Below are positions 4,793 to 10,814 of a stretch of DNA of 18,254 nt, piece after piece. Where the stretch lies: assembly GCA_964544105.1 (NCBI GenBank), contig CAZIZQ010000022.1, forward strand, positions 1-18,254, given 5' to 3'. A program made the position numbers and the translations under genes. The first letter of the stretch is position 1. Every line of letters begins with the position of its first letter. The notes under the pieces were generated by a model that saw only the letters and a list, made by a program, of their open reading frames with translations, was not told the origin of the DNA and made no database searches. This stretch comes from GCA-016432345 sp964544105. GTDB taxonomy: Bacteria; Patescibacteriota; Microgenomatia; Levybacterales; UBA12049.

Positions 4793-5207
4793 GGGGATGC
4801 ATTGCATCGACAGGATTGCACATTAAAAAACTGCAAGCCGACTTTGATGAATAGTCGTTAAACAGAATCAAATTTAACTGCTATTAAAAACAGCAGAGAG
4901 GCTCTCATTGCAGAGCGAGACGCGCTTCGTGCGCAGCTTGCTGGGCTTTTTGAGCCTAGATCATTATTGTTCGCAGAAGCGGCTTAATGTCTTGTTTGTA
5001 TTGTCTTTTCTCAATGGGCCAATACAGGCACAAACACAGTTGAGAAAATGGTAAGGAAAAGGTTTTATCCTTATTGTATTTATTAAACCTTGATTTTACT
5101 CATGCCTGTCGATTGGCAAAGGGTAAAGTGACTTTCAATAACCGACTACGCTTGTAGATGTTTTTTACTTTGTTTCTTGGACTCGAGCTCATTACTCGAC
5201 ATCTCCA
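4793..5207 (+). ncRNA. ssrA: tmRNA (transfer-messenger RNA)
   Basis: The 5' acceptor strand GGGGATG (4793-4799) pairs with CATCTCC (5200-5206), with discriminator A5207 and no encoded CCA. Pseudoknot PK1 is CGACT/AGTCG with TTTGAT pairing ATCAAA. A second pseudoknot uses TTGTTTGT/ACAAACA and TTTTCTCAA/TTGAGAAAA. The T-stem TCGAG/CTCGA is perfect, but its loop CTCATTA departs from the TTCRANY consensus. The tag frame probably resumes at GCT (4880) and runs 35 codons (AIKNSREALI...LLFAEAA) to TAA at 4985-4987, long for a tag. The last 62 bases are antisense to the 3' end of the serine recombinase gene. Total length is about 415 nt. Confidence 0.87.
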
Positions 5208-6726
5208 CACTAGAAGTTTTAGCCTGTCCTAACTCGTTGATTAGGTTGATAGGATAGACCAATCCAGCGGTTCCAAATCCATTTTTATAATCGTACCGCA
5301 ATTCTTCCTCGAAATACATAAAAAGTATCGTTCGTTTATCATTGTACTCATCGCTTTTCCACATAGAGACAGGATCTTTTAATGCGTTGAACACTTTATC
5401 TGATGCGGTTCCAAATTCTTCTTTGGTGTATTTCCGCTTGCTTAAATCTTGATCTCCCTGCTTCTTTTTTGCTTGCAAGTTCTTTATCTCTTCTTCATAG
5501 GTAGATATCAAATCCTCGTCTTTTGTTTTGCGTATTCGTACAAGGTATGACTGAATAGCTGCATTTGTTTCCTCAACATCTGCTGCAATTCTATTTCTCA
5601 TTGCAGTATAGTTATCTAGTCTCATTCCCCATTGCTCTTGTAAAACATCCTTTGTTAAATCCACCATATAGTCTTTTGGTTTTACCCTCATTAACAACTC
5701 TTCAAATTTTGTCTCAAACTTTTCTTTGCCTGTTGTTTTCCAGTTGTATATACATCCCTTGTTTCTACAGAAATAGTGAGGATACCGTATGCCTTTTCTT
5801 CCCGTACACCAGCTTGCCGTCATAGGCTTACTGCAAGCATCACAGAGTACGTGTGGACGAAGTGGAAAGGTATCTGCATAATCTCTTCGTTTCCATGGCT
5901 TTGTACGCTCTTGTACACGCTTCTGAACAAGGTTATATGTTTCAAGCGATATAAAGCCTTCGTGTTGAGCTTTTTTAAATGGGATATTCCTTTTATCGTG
6001 TTTCATATACCCTGCATATAATGGCTCTTGTAGTATCCTTTGCGTTGTACTCATGGACGGTCTGTTGGGAAGTCCTTTCGTTTTATATTGCTCGTGGAGA
6101 AAACGCATAACTTCTTCTTGCGTAAGAAGCAATCCATCCCTGTATTTCTCAATCGCCATTTTGTAAATAGAAGCATGTGGTTCTCGTGGTATAGCAATCT
6201 TTCCATGAATAGGGTCTTTTTTATTGATTAGTCCCAAAGGCAGCATAAATGGCCAATAACCTCTTTCAAGCCTAGCCTGTTGTTTTTGAATCACCTGTCT
6301 TGTATTTTGATCTTTTTCAAGTGCTGCTGTTGCAGCCATTACCGTCTCTACAAATTTACCATCTGGAGTATCTTCAAAGCGGAAATTAGGACTTTCTACT
6401 CTACCGTTTCTTCCATATATTTCTCGTTTAAGTCGAAAATGTACTTCTGTGTCTCTTGCAAATCGCTTCAGATCATCGAATATAACTACAATTTTATCAC
6501 TTGGGTCTTTTGTGTCATTTGCCTCAAGACATATTAGAACTTGTCGCATGGCAGTTCTATCAAATAATCCACCAGACTCTCCCTCTTCCCTAAAAACACC
6601 AATAACTTTGTAGCCTGCATTGTCTGCATACTTTCTGCATCTCTGTTCTTGACTACCTAAACCATCCCCCTCCTTAACTTGTCTGGGTGAAGAAACCCTA
6701 CAGTAAATAATTGCTTTCGCTTTCAT
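5146..6726 (-). CDS. Large serine recombinase (site-specific integrase)
   Basis: The protein has 526 residues. The N-terminal resolvase domain (about 1-150) starts AIIYCRVSSPRQ with the nucleophilic Ser at position 12 or 13, and continues SQEQRCRKYADNAGYKV and an Arg-rich FDDLKRFARD segment. A recombinase domain follows (PLGLINKKDP, then FLHEQYKTKGLPNRPSMS and LYAGYMKHDKR). A zinc ribbon (HVLCDACSKPMT...YFCRNKGC) and a long coiled coil (about 370-440) complete the large-serine-integrase layout. These enzymes integrate and excise phages and conjugative elements at att sites. Its last ~20 codons are antisense to the tmRNA 3' end, suggesting the element entered at ssrA. A 54-aa ORF ends seven bases upstream, so both are probably cotranscribed. 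No Shine-Dalgarno is seen. Confidence 0.95.
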   Translation of the reverse strand: MKAKAIIYCRVSSPRQVKEGDGLGSQEQRCRKYADNAGYKVIGVFREEGESGGLFDRTAMRQVLICLEANDTKDPSDKIVVIFDDLKRFARDTEVHFRLKREIYGRNGRVESPNFRFEDTPDGKFVETVMAATAALEKDQNTRQVIQKQQARLERGYWPFMLPLGLINKKDPIHGKIAIPREPHASIYKMAIEKYRDGLLLTQEEVMRFLHEQYKTKGLPNRPSMSTTQRILQEPLYAGYMKHDKRNIPFKKAQHEGFISLETYNLVQKRVQERTKPWKRRDYADTFPLRPHVLCDACSKPMTASWCTGRKGIRYPHYFCRNKGCIYNWKTTGKEKFETKFEELLMRVKPKDYMVDLTKDVLQEQWGMRLDNYTAMRNRIAADVEETNAAIQSYLVRIRKTKDEDLISTYEEEIKNLQAKKKQGDQDLSKRKYTKEEFGTASDKVFNALKDPVSMWKSDEYNDKRTILFMYFEEELRYDYKNGFGTAGLVYPINLINELGQAKTSSVEMSSNELESKKQSKKHLQA

Positions 6727-6733
6727 ATTTTGA

Positions 6734-6898
6734 CTAATCGATTAGCGGACGATTTATCTCAATAACGGAATCAATCGCTTTATTACAAAGAAGACGCAGC
6801 GTATTAATTAAATTTTGAATTTGCTGATCAGACATTTTTTCCCCTCTTTCACCCAATTTCTGGCGAGCATGTTCAATTGTGATTGTTTTTTGAGTCAT
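6734..6898 (-). CDS. 54-residue protein directly upstream of the recombinase
   Basis: ATG at 6898 opens a 54-codon frame starting MTQKTITIEHARQKLGERG and ending INRPLID, with TAG at 6734-6736. Only seven bases separate it from the recombinase ATG, so the two form an operon. It is predicted to be helical and charged with no membrane segment. Size and position fit a recombination directionality factor or another recombinase helper, but this is inference; I recognise no domain. Its start codon lies inside a nested inverted repeat (6892-6941), which could control it. Confidence 0.6.
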   Translation of the reverse strand: MTQKTITIEHARQKLGERGEKMSDQQIQNLINTLRLLCNKAIDSVIEINRPLID

Positions 6899-6941
6899 AA
6901 CACCATTACCCTTTGGTAATGATGTCCTGACATTATGACTC
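6892..6941. promoter_or_regulatory. 50-bp nested inverted repeat over the start of the 54-aa ORF
   Basis: The outer arms GAGTCATAA (6892-6900) and TTATGACTC (6933-6941) are exact complements. Inside, ACACCATTACC (6900-6910) and GGTAATGATGT (6915-6925) pair 10 of 11 around CTTT. The start codon is in the left outer arm. It could be an autoregulatory operator, an mRNA hairpin blocking initiation, or a recombinase binding (att-type) site. Confidence 0.6.
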
Positions 6942-6969
6942 TACTTCTTTCAAAGCCTGCTCACCTTAC

Positions 6970-6999
6970 CTGTATAAGAAGCTAAAACAACTTATACAG
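6970..6999. promoter_or_regulatory. Inverted repeat between the recombinase operon and the wHTH gene
   Basis: CTGTATAAG (6970-6978) and CTTATACAG (6991-6999) are perfect 9-bp arms separated by 12 bp. They lie 21 bp past the wHTH stop and 71 bp upstream of the 54-aa ORF, so they may be an operator for the recombinase operon. No T-run follows on either strand, which argues against a terminator. Confidence 0.55.
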
Positions 7000-7020
7000 A
7001 TGCAATACAGGAGACACCAA

Positions 7021-7326
7021 TTAAATACCTAGCTTTTTAAAAAACTCTTTTAGTTTATTTCTTTCTACCTTGTCCTCGTTTAGTTGCCATAGCCATTGCC
7101 CATTATCATCACGGCCTGCTTTAACAATAAGATCTGCTCTCGTAAGGGCTGTTATTTTTCCACCTAGAGCATGTGATCCCTGTTGCAATCCACTTACTCC
7201 AGAAAGACGAGTTTGACTAACTAAATCGTTAAATGTAAATTCTTTTAAGAGCTTAAGTTGTGATCTTTGCCAACCACGTAGAAGGTTTAAATCGAGAGCT
7301 GGAGATAAATTATCAAATGGTACCAT
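7021..7326 (-). CDS. Small winged-helix-like DNA-binding protein, probable autorepressor
   Basis: I place the start at ATG 7326 (MVPFDNLSPALDLNLLRGWQ), giving 101 residues. The ATG at 7345-7347 lies upstream of the -10 box and is made of operator repeats, so it cannot be transcribed from this promoter. The body (LKLLKEFTFNDLVSQTRLSG ... LGGKITALTRADLIVKAGRD, then a WLWQLNEDK hairpin) has the helix and beta-wing order of a winged helix-turn-helix. The promoter is a perfect consensus filled with 10-bp direct repeats, as expected if the product represses itself. The mRNA leader would be only two to four bases. It lies in a regulatory block with the XRE gene and faces the recombinase operon. The family is not recognised with certainty. 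Confidence 0.65.
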   Translation of the reverse strand: MVPFDNLSPALDLNLLRGWQRSQLKLLKEFTFNDLVSQTRLSGVSGLQQGSHALGGKITALTRADLIVKAGRDDNGQWLWQLNEDKVERNKLKEFFKKLGI

Positions 7327-7364
7327 AACCAGACCATTATAGACCATAGTAGACCATATGTCAA
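7321..7364 (-). promoter_or_regulatory. Consensus promoter carrying 10-bp direct repeats (operator)
   Basis: On the minus strand TTGACA (7364-7359), 17 bp and TATAAT (7341-7336) both match consensus exactly. AGACCAT (plus strand) recurs at 7331, 7341 and 7351 with a 10-bp period, and a degenerate copy TACCATAACC sits at 7321. The repeats fill the spacer and the -10. One helical turn between copies suits cooperative binding on one DNA face. Confidence 0.78.
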
Positions 7365-7479
7365 GCGGTTATTTTGCTGTTGTTCTCAATAAAAATAATA
7401 TCTCATAAACCGAATAATTAACATAGCTAATAGCCACAAATGGAGCAAATTGTCAATTTGAAAATTTAACTTGTAGTTA
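7365..7479. other. Non-coding spacer between two minus-strand regulators
   Basis: An AT-rich spacer follows the XRE gene on the minus strand. I see no ORF, no stable hairpin with a T-run and no repeat apart from the promoter/operator at its left edge. Confidence 0.5.
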
Positions 7480-7698
7480 TTAGTAGGGTAAGAGGTCTCT
7501 CACTTTTACTCCGATTGCATTTGCTATCTTTTCAAGTGTTTTCATGCTTGCTCTCCTCTTGCCCGTTTCCAGCAGGCTTATATACGTTTGTGTTAAATGT
7601 GTTCTATTGGCCATTTCTTCCTGTGTTCGTTTAGCTTGCTCTCTTAATTTTTTAACCCGTTTTCCCAGAGCAATATCTTTTTGTCTTAGCTTTCTCAC
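7480..7698 (-). CDS. XRE-family helix-turn-helix regulator
   Basis: The 72-residue protein is essentially a single Cro/C1-type HTH domain. It reads GKRVKKLREQAKRTQEEMAN (helices 1-2), then RTHLTQTYISLLETGKRRAS (recognition helix and turn), then MKTLEKIANAIGVKVRDLL (helices 4-5). The start is GTG at 7698. GAAGG sits four bases upstream as a Shine-Dalgarno, and an extended -10 (TGTTACTTT) lies nine bases before the start. A perfect 10-bp inverted repeat in the divergent spacer (7732-7758) is a good candidate operator, controlling this gene and the surface-protein operon on the other strand. It is typical of phage or conjugative-element switches. Confidence 0.92.
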   Translation of the reverse strand: MRKLRQKDIALGKRVKKLREQAKRTQEEMANRTHLTQTYISLLETGKRRASMKTLEKIANAIGVKVRDLLPY

Positions 7699-7731
7699 TG
7701 TGCCTTCAAAGTAACAGAAGCATGATTAAAA

Positions 7732-7758
7732 ATTTATTAACTAATACAGTTAATAAAT
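7732..7758. promoter_or_regulatory. Perfect inverted repeat, candidate XRE operator
   Basis: ATTTATTAAC (7732-7741) and GTTAATAAAT (7749-7758) are exact 10-bp arms around TAATACA. The site lies in the divergent region between the XRE gene and the 7808 operon, where a Cro/C1 dimer would bind. Confidence 0.7.
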
Positions 7759-7772
7759 CGAGGCTCAATATA

Positions 7773-7801
7773 TTGACTTTTTACTAACTAGAGGGTAAGG
7801 T
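7773..7801 (+). promoter_or_regulatory. Possible promoter of the surface-protein operon
   Basis: TTGACT (7773-7778), 17 bp and the weak -10 TAAGGT (7796-7801) are followed by six bases and the ATG at 7808. The same bases include a duplicated TAAGG that could instead be a Shine-Dalgarno, so the element is ambiguous. Confidence 0.35.
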
Positions 7802-7807
7802 AAGGAT

Positions 7808-8071
7808 ATGGTTCAGCTACTTAAGGAGATAGATAAGTTCCTTCTACTCAATTTTGCAAGAATAATAATTTTTCTAATTGCGATTTCAGTATTGTTTGCA
7901 GGTATTGCGTTGCTTTTCGCTTTACCAATAATATTTTTTGTAAATATTACTAATCAAGAATGGTTACTGGCCTTAAAAGATCTTTTATACTGGCTTGTTG
8001 TACTCTATTGGTCGAGAGTATGGCTCAAAATTGCTCCTTATATGGATAAGATGGAAAATATATTTAGATGA
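7808..8071 (+). CDS. Small two-helix membrane protein
   Basis: The protein has 87 residues. A first membrane segment (about 15-46) holds the runs IIIFLIAISVLFAGIALLFA and LPIIFFVN. After a short loop (ITNQEWLLALKD) comes a second segment (LLYWLVVLYWSRVW), then a charged C-terminal tail (KIAPYMDKMENIFR). I do not recognise the family. AAGG lies five bases upstream of the ATG. The next gene starts inside this one (ATGA overlap at 8068), so the two are translationally coupled and probably work together. It is the first gene of the element's rightward operon. Confidence 0.72.
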   Translation: MVQLLKEIDKFLLLNFARIIIFLIAISVLFAGIALLFALPIIFFVNITNQEWLLALKDLLYWLVVLYWSRVWLKIAPYMDKMENIFR

Positions 8072-8535
8072 ATAAATTAAAAATACTTATTCCCATTATT
8101 CCATCGTTTCTACTTGGGACAATACTCATGTATTGGTATTCTGGAAGAGAGTTGGAGTTCAAAAATAAAACAGAATCGCTTGTCTTCGAAACGAAACAAA
8201 TTAGGAATCAACAAATTCCAGAATGCTTTGCGGAAAGATGTCCAGAGTATTTTAGTATGACGGTTGATAAGGATGTTGGCTGGCCTTCTGCAAGCGTTGT
8301 AATAATACCTACCGCAATGACGCAAGGAGCAGGAAAAATAATGATAATAAAGAAAGGAAAAGTGATTTTTGAGACTCCTGAGATGCCAGGTATCGGGATT
8401 GATAGCGTTGAGAATGGAGATGGTTTTATTTTGCATTACAGTAACCCACGAGATGAGAATTTAAATAACGTGAACTATAGTGTTAGATATAGATATCGAG
8501 ATGGTCAATTTGAACCAGAAACTAGCCAAAAGTAG
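8068..8535 (+). CDS. Membrane-anchored extracytoplasmic protein, unknown
   Basis: The protein has 155 residues. An N-terminal membrane anchor (about 4-25, ILIPIIPSFLLGTILMYWYS) is preceded by basic residues, predicting an outside C-terminal domain. That domain holds a Cys pair (IPECFAERCPEYF) that could form a disulfide, and beta-rich segments (ASVVIIPTAMTQGAGKIMII, VNYSVRYRYRDGQF). No lipobox is evident. The four-base overlap with the upstream gene indicates coupling. The family is unknown to me. The context of membrane partner plus Cys-rich surface protein suggests a small cell-envelope assembly carried by the mobile element. Confidence 0.72.
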   Translation: MNKLKILIPIIPSFLLGTILMYWYSGRELEFKNKTESLVFETKQIRNQQIPECFAERCPEYFSMTVDKDVGWPSASVVIIPTAMTQGAGKIMIIKKGKVIFETPEMPGIGIDSVENGDGFILHYSNPRDENLNNVNYSVRYRYRDGQFEPETSQK

Positions 8536-8552
8536 CTAAAGATAAAATAAGC

Positions 8553-9449
8553 ATGCAATATTACTTGCGATTTAAAAAATGGATTGAGCAGAAAAAAATA
8601 CAAAGAATGCTTGATAAGCTAACCTTTGTATTGATTGTTACAGTAGGACTAATATTTTTGGTGATTTTGAACAGTAATGATGCGTTTCTTTCACGCGTAC
8701 TGGGAATTTCTACACAGGTTGCGCCTATACTCTCATCAACAGAAACACCAACAAACATACCAGTCCCAACAAATGCTCCATTGCCAACATTAAACGCAGC
8801 TAATACTCCATGTGGACCAGGGCAACACTCGGGACAATATGTATATCTTAAAACTGCAAGCGAGTGCCAAAATTATATAGATTGTCAATTAAACGATGGT
8901 TCGTGGAAGTTAATGACAAAAAGCGAATGCAGTACCGCTCAAGGAAAAACTAATTCGGGGGCCAAGATTGACTGTGTTGGGCCAGATGGAAAACACGTCC
9001 AAACTACATAAAAAGAGTGTGATGATTTCAATGCTACATGGAAAAACCCAAGACAACATGCGGTTGATACTACCACTTCTAAATCCACACAGGTAAACGT
9101 CACAGCTCCCTTTTATTGCAAGACGGTTTATGGAGAGTACTTGGCAACGTCTGTAGAAGAATGCAATAATACATCATCGACTTCTTTCAATAGCAAACTT
9201 AAATATGACGACTGCATGAGAGAAAAACAGAAAACTCTAGATAGTTGTCAGAGTAGTTGTGAATCAACAAAACAAAATGATAAAACAGCCTGCGATTGGG
9301 GATATAATGGAGTTAATGCTGCATTAGGACAAGACTACAACAAGTGGAACGAGTGCGGTAATGAAGTTTCAAACAATTGGAGTTCTTGTATAAGTACCTG
9401 TACGAACGATTGGAGCAATTTGATAAAAGCCTGTTCTTCTCCCCAATAA
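8553..9449 (+). pseudogene. Cys-rich repeat surface protein interrupted by one in-frame TAA
   Basis: One frame runs 8553-9449, broken only by TAA at 9009-9011 (codon 153); both sides encode the same kind of protein. The N terminus is basic, with a membrane helix at about 23-42 (LTFVLIVTVGLIFLVILNS), then a Thr/Pro stalk (STETPTNIPVPTNAPLPT). Short modules of the form C-x(n)-G-x(5-7)-[ST]-x(2)-E-C follow: CGPGQHSGQYVYLKTASEC, CQLNDGSWKLMTKSEC, CVGPDGKHVQTT*KEC and CKTVYGEYLATSVEEC. The stop falls at the position of Lys in module 2, so AAA to TAA is the simplest origin. The C-terminal part adds more paired Cys (CQSSCES, CISTCTNDW). Without readthrough, the product is a 152-residue anchored protein plus an unstarted fragment. 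An exported, disulfide-rich surface protein is inferred; the family is unrecognised. Confidence 0.7.
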
Positions 9450-9510
9450 CAAGCGCTTACTAAAATCTATTAGAGCTTATGATTATTGCTACTTTTGTTT
9501 TTTTAGATCA

Positions 9511-10422
9511 CTACGATTGAGGTTTGAGCATGTCTTGCAATTTCTTTTGAGCAGATGGAGAAATCTTCTTTTGGTTTTGTCTTTGTTTATCAGTCAAATA
9601 ATTTTGAGAAGATACTACGGATTCGCCTAATTCCTGTTCTAGATTTCTGCGTGCATCACCAGCTATTTTTCCTCCAGATTTTGCGGCTGCCTGATTTGGA
9701 TAAAAACCTTGGGCATCCCTGCTCTTAGCAATTCTAGCGGTTGATTGTTCAGCCAATGACGTAAACAGTAGTTCAAGCCCCGTCATGTTATCGCGAAGTT
9801 TATGGTGCTTGCTTAGTTTTTTAAGTGTTTTATGTTGTGATGTCTTAATACCAAACGATTCAACAGACATAGCATCGGTCAAAAGAGCAAATTCTATAAT
9901 ATTCTGAATACCTCTCTTATACCATTCGCTCTCTAATTCCTTTCTTCCAATAATATTATTTACCCTAATTTTTATCCAGTCTTCGTCGTAACCCCTTGCT
10001 TGGTACTGAAGCATAGCCCGCTTGATTATGAGTTCTGGATTTTGGTATTCCTGAAGTCGTTCATGGCCTATCTTTGCCAACCAACGCTTGAATGGCTCTG
10101 CTTTCGGAGAAGGAACAGACTGTATTAGACGGAGAACGTCTTCTACTTTCATGACGTCTGTCAATCTCTCTTTCCCATCGGCCGCAGTCATTTTCAACTG
10201 GTTACAAGTTGTAACCAGTTCATTTGCTCCCTCTGCTACAAGCCTACTTTTTAGAACTTTCCAGTAAGTTCTTGGGTCTTTGCTTTCTGTAAGAACTTCT
10301 ATAATATCTATTACCGAATACCACCATTCACTTTCGTGTTTTACACTTCTAATTCCTTTACCACGAAAAATAGCCAATTGATTTACTCCTTCGGGGACAA
10401 GAACTTCTTTTGGTTTTGGCAT
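9511..10422 (-). CDS. BRO-N domain protein (phage antirepressor / DinD-like)
   Basis: I take the start at ATG 10422 (MPKPKEVLVPEGVNQLAIFR), giving 303 residues. The longer frame from 10461 would start upstream of the promoter. The N-terminal BRO domain (about 15-110) reads AIFRGKGIRSVKHESEWWYS, then VIDIIEVLTESKDPRTYWKV and EPFKRWLAKIG. The C-terminal part has the AAAKSGGKIAGDARRNLEQE segment and SSQNYLTDKQRQ tail, seen, as far as I recall, in DinD-like and related BRO proteins. Such proteins bind DNA and act as phage antirepressors or DNA-damage-induced factors. A TGGTATAAT element six bases before the ATG predicts a leaderless mRNA. It is convergent with the surface-protein operon, 61 bp away. 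Confidence 0.85.
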   Translation of the reverse strand: MPKPKEVLVPEGVNQLAIFRGKGIRSVKHESEWWYSVIDIIEVLTESKDPRTYWKVLKSRLVAEGANELVTTCNQLKMTAADGKERLTDVMKVEDVLRLIQSVPSPKAEPFKRWLAKIGHERLQEYQNPELIIKRAMLQYQARGYDEDWIKIRVNNIIGRKELESEWYKRGIQNIIEFALLTDAMSVESFGIKTSQHKTLKKLSKHHKLRDNMTGLELLFTSLAEQSTARIAKSRDAQGFYPNQAAAKSGGKIAGDARRNLEQELGESVVSSQNYLTDKQRQNQKKISPSAQKKLQDMLKPQS

Positions 10423-10428
10423 GATTTC

Positions 10429-10437
10429 ATTATACCA
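10429..10437 (-). promoter_or_regulatory. Extended -10 promoter of the BRO-N gene
   Basis: TGGTATAAT on the minus strand (hexamer at 10434-10429) is followed by GAAATC and ATG 10422, a six-base gap. A CTTTCA-type -35 would lie 17 bp upstream but is poor. Confidence 0.65.
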
Positions 10438-10460
10438 CGTTTTTCGGTATCTGAAAGTCA

Positions 10461-10472
10461 CCCCTTAAGGGG
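10461..10472. promoter_or_regulatory. Perfect 12-bp palindrome upstream of the BRO-N promoter
   Basis: CCCCTTAAGGGG is self-complementary and lies just upstream of the -35 position of the BRO-N promoter. It is GC-rich at its edges in an AT-rich spacer, so it may be a protein-binding site. Confidence 0.4.
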
Positions 10473-10659
10473 GTAAATTCTATAGCGGGATTGTATATTG
10501 CCAACACCCAGCAATAGATAGTTCTAATACTCCCATGTGATAGAAGAAATCTATAAAAGAGAGCTTTTTAGCCTTAAATGAAGCTTTGGTTACTGTTCTG
10601 TAAGATCGGGTACCATCTCCAAATATAATCCTCAATTCGGTTCCAACTTATTTCATCAA
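10473..10659. other. Intergenic spacer with no confident gene
   Basis: This stretch holds no ORF with a usable start. On the minus strand a frame ending with TAG at 10480-10482 stays open for about 55 codons (peptide includes FGDGTRSYRTVTKASFKA and ends WQYTIPL) but has no ATG or GTG at its head. A second frame with similar length limits overlaps it. It could be the remains of a gene or chance. Confidence 0.35.
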
Positions 10660-10701
10660 TGTCCACACTATCCCGCTTAACGGCGGGATTTTTAGTGGAC
10701 A
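10660..10701 (+). terminator. Intrinsic terminator within a longer hairpin
   Basis: ATCCCGC (10670-10676) and GCGGGAT (10683-10689) form a 7-bp stem with a 6-nt loop, followed by TTTTT on the plus strand. Outer arms TGTCCAC (10660-10666) and GTGGACA (10695-10701) extend the hairpin. No plus-strand gene lies close upstream. It may insulate the Fic promoter. Confidence 0.6.
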
Positions 10702-10712
10702 AGTTGACATGT

Positions 10713-10791
10713 TACTAATTTAGTAGAAACTAGTAGACAATTAGGAGAAAGTATGCTACACTCTAATTACTAATTTAGTACAAATTAGTAG
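10713..10791 (+). promoter_or_regulatory. Fic gene promoter flanked by two operator copies
   Basis: TAGACA (10734-10739), 17 bp and TACACT (10757-10762) form the promoter. A 23-bp repeat starting ACTAATTTAGTA occurs at 10714-10736 over the -35 and at 10769-10791 over the transcript start, with two mismatches. Each copy lies within the perfect palindrome TACTAATTTAGTA. A repressor binding both would block the promoter. AGGAG lies six bases before the ATG. Confidence 0.65.
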
Positions 10792-10814
10792 TTTGTTAGT
10801 AGTTAGGAGTATTT

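Noticed and set aside
6970..6999. Terminator for the wHTH gene
   Set aside because: The hairpin is perfect but AT-rich, and no T-run follows it on either strand; an operator role is more likely.
7345..7347. ATG as the start of the wHTH gene
   Set aside because: It lies upstream of the -10 hexamer and inside operator repeats; ATG 7326 is the first start that can be transcribed.
7331..7360. CRISPR-like array from repeated AGACCAT
   Set aside because: The units are 10 bp with no spacers and coincide with a consensus promoter; an operator explains them.
10614..10621. CATCTCCA, matching the last eight bases of tmRNA, as the second attachment site of the element
   Set aside because: Only eight bases match. 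The preceding sequence forms no T-stem and shares nothing else with 5180-5199, so chance is likely.
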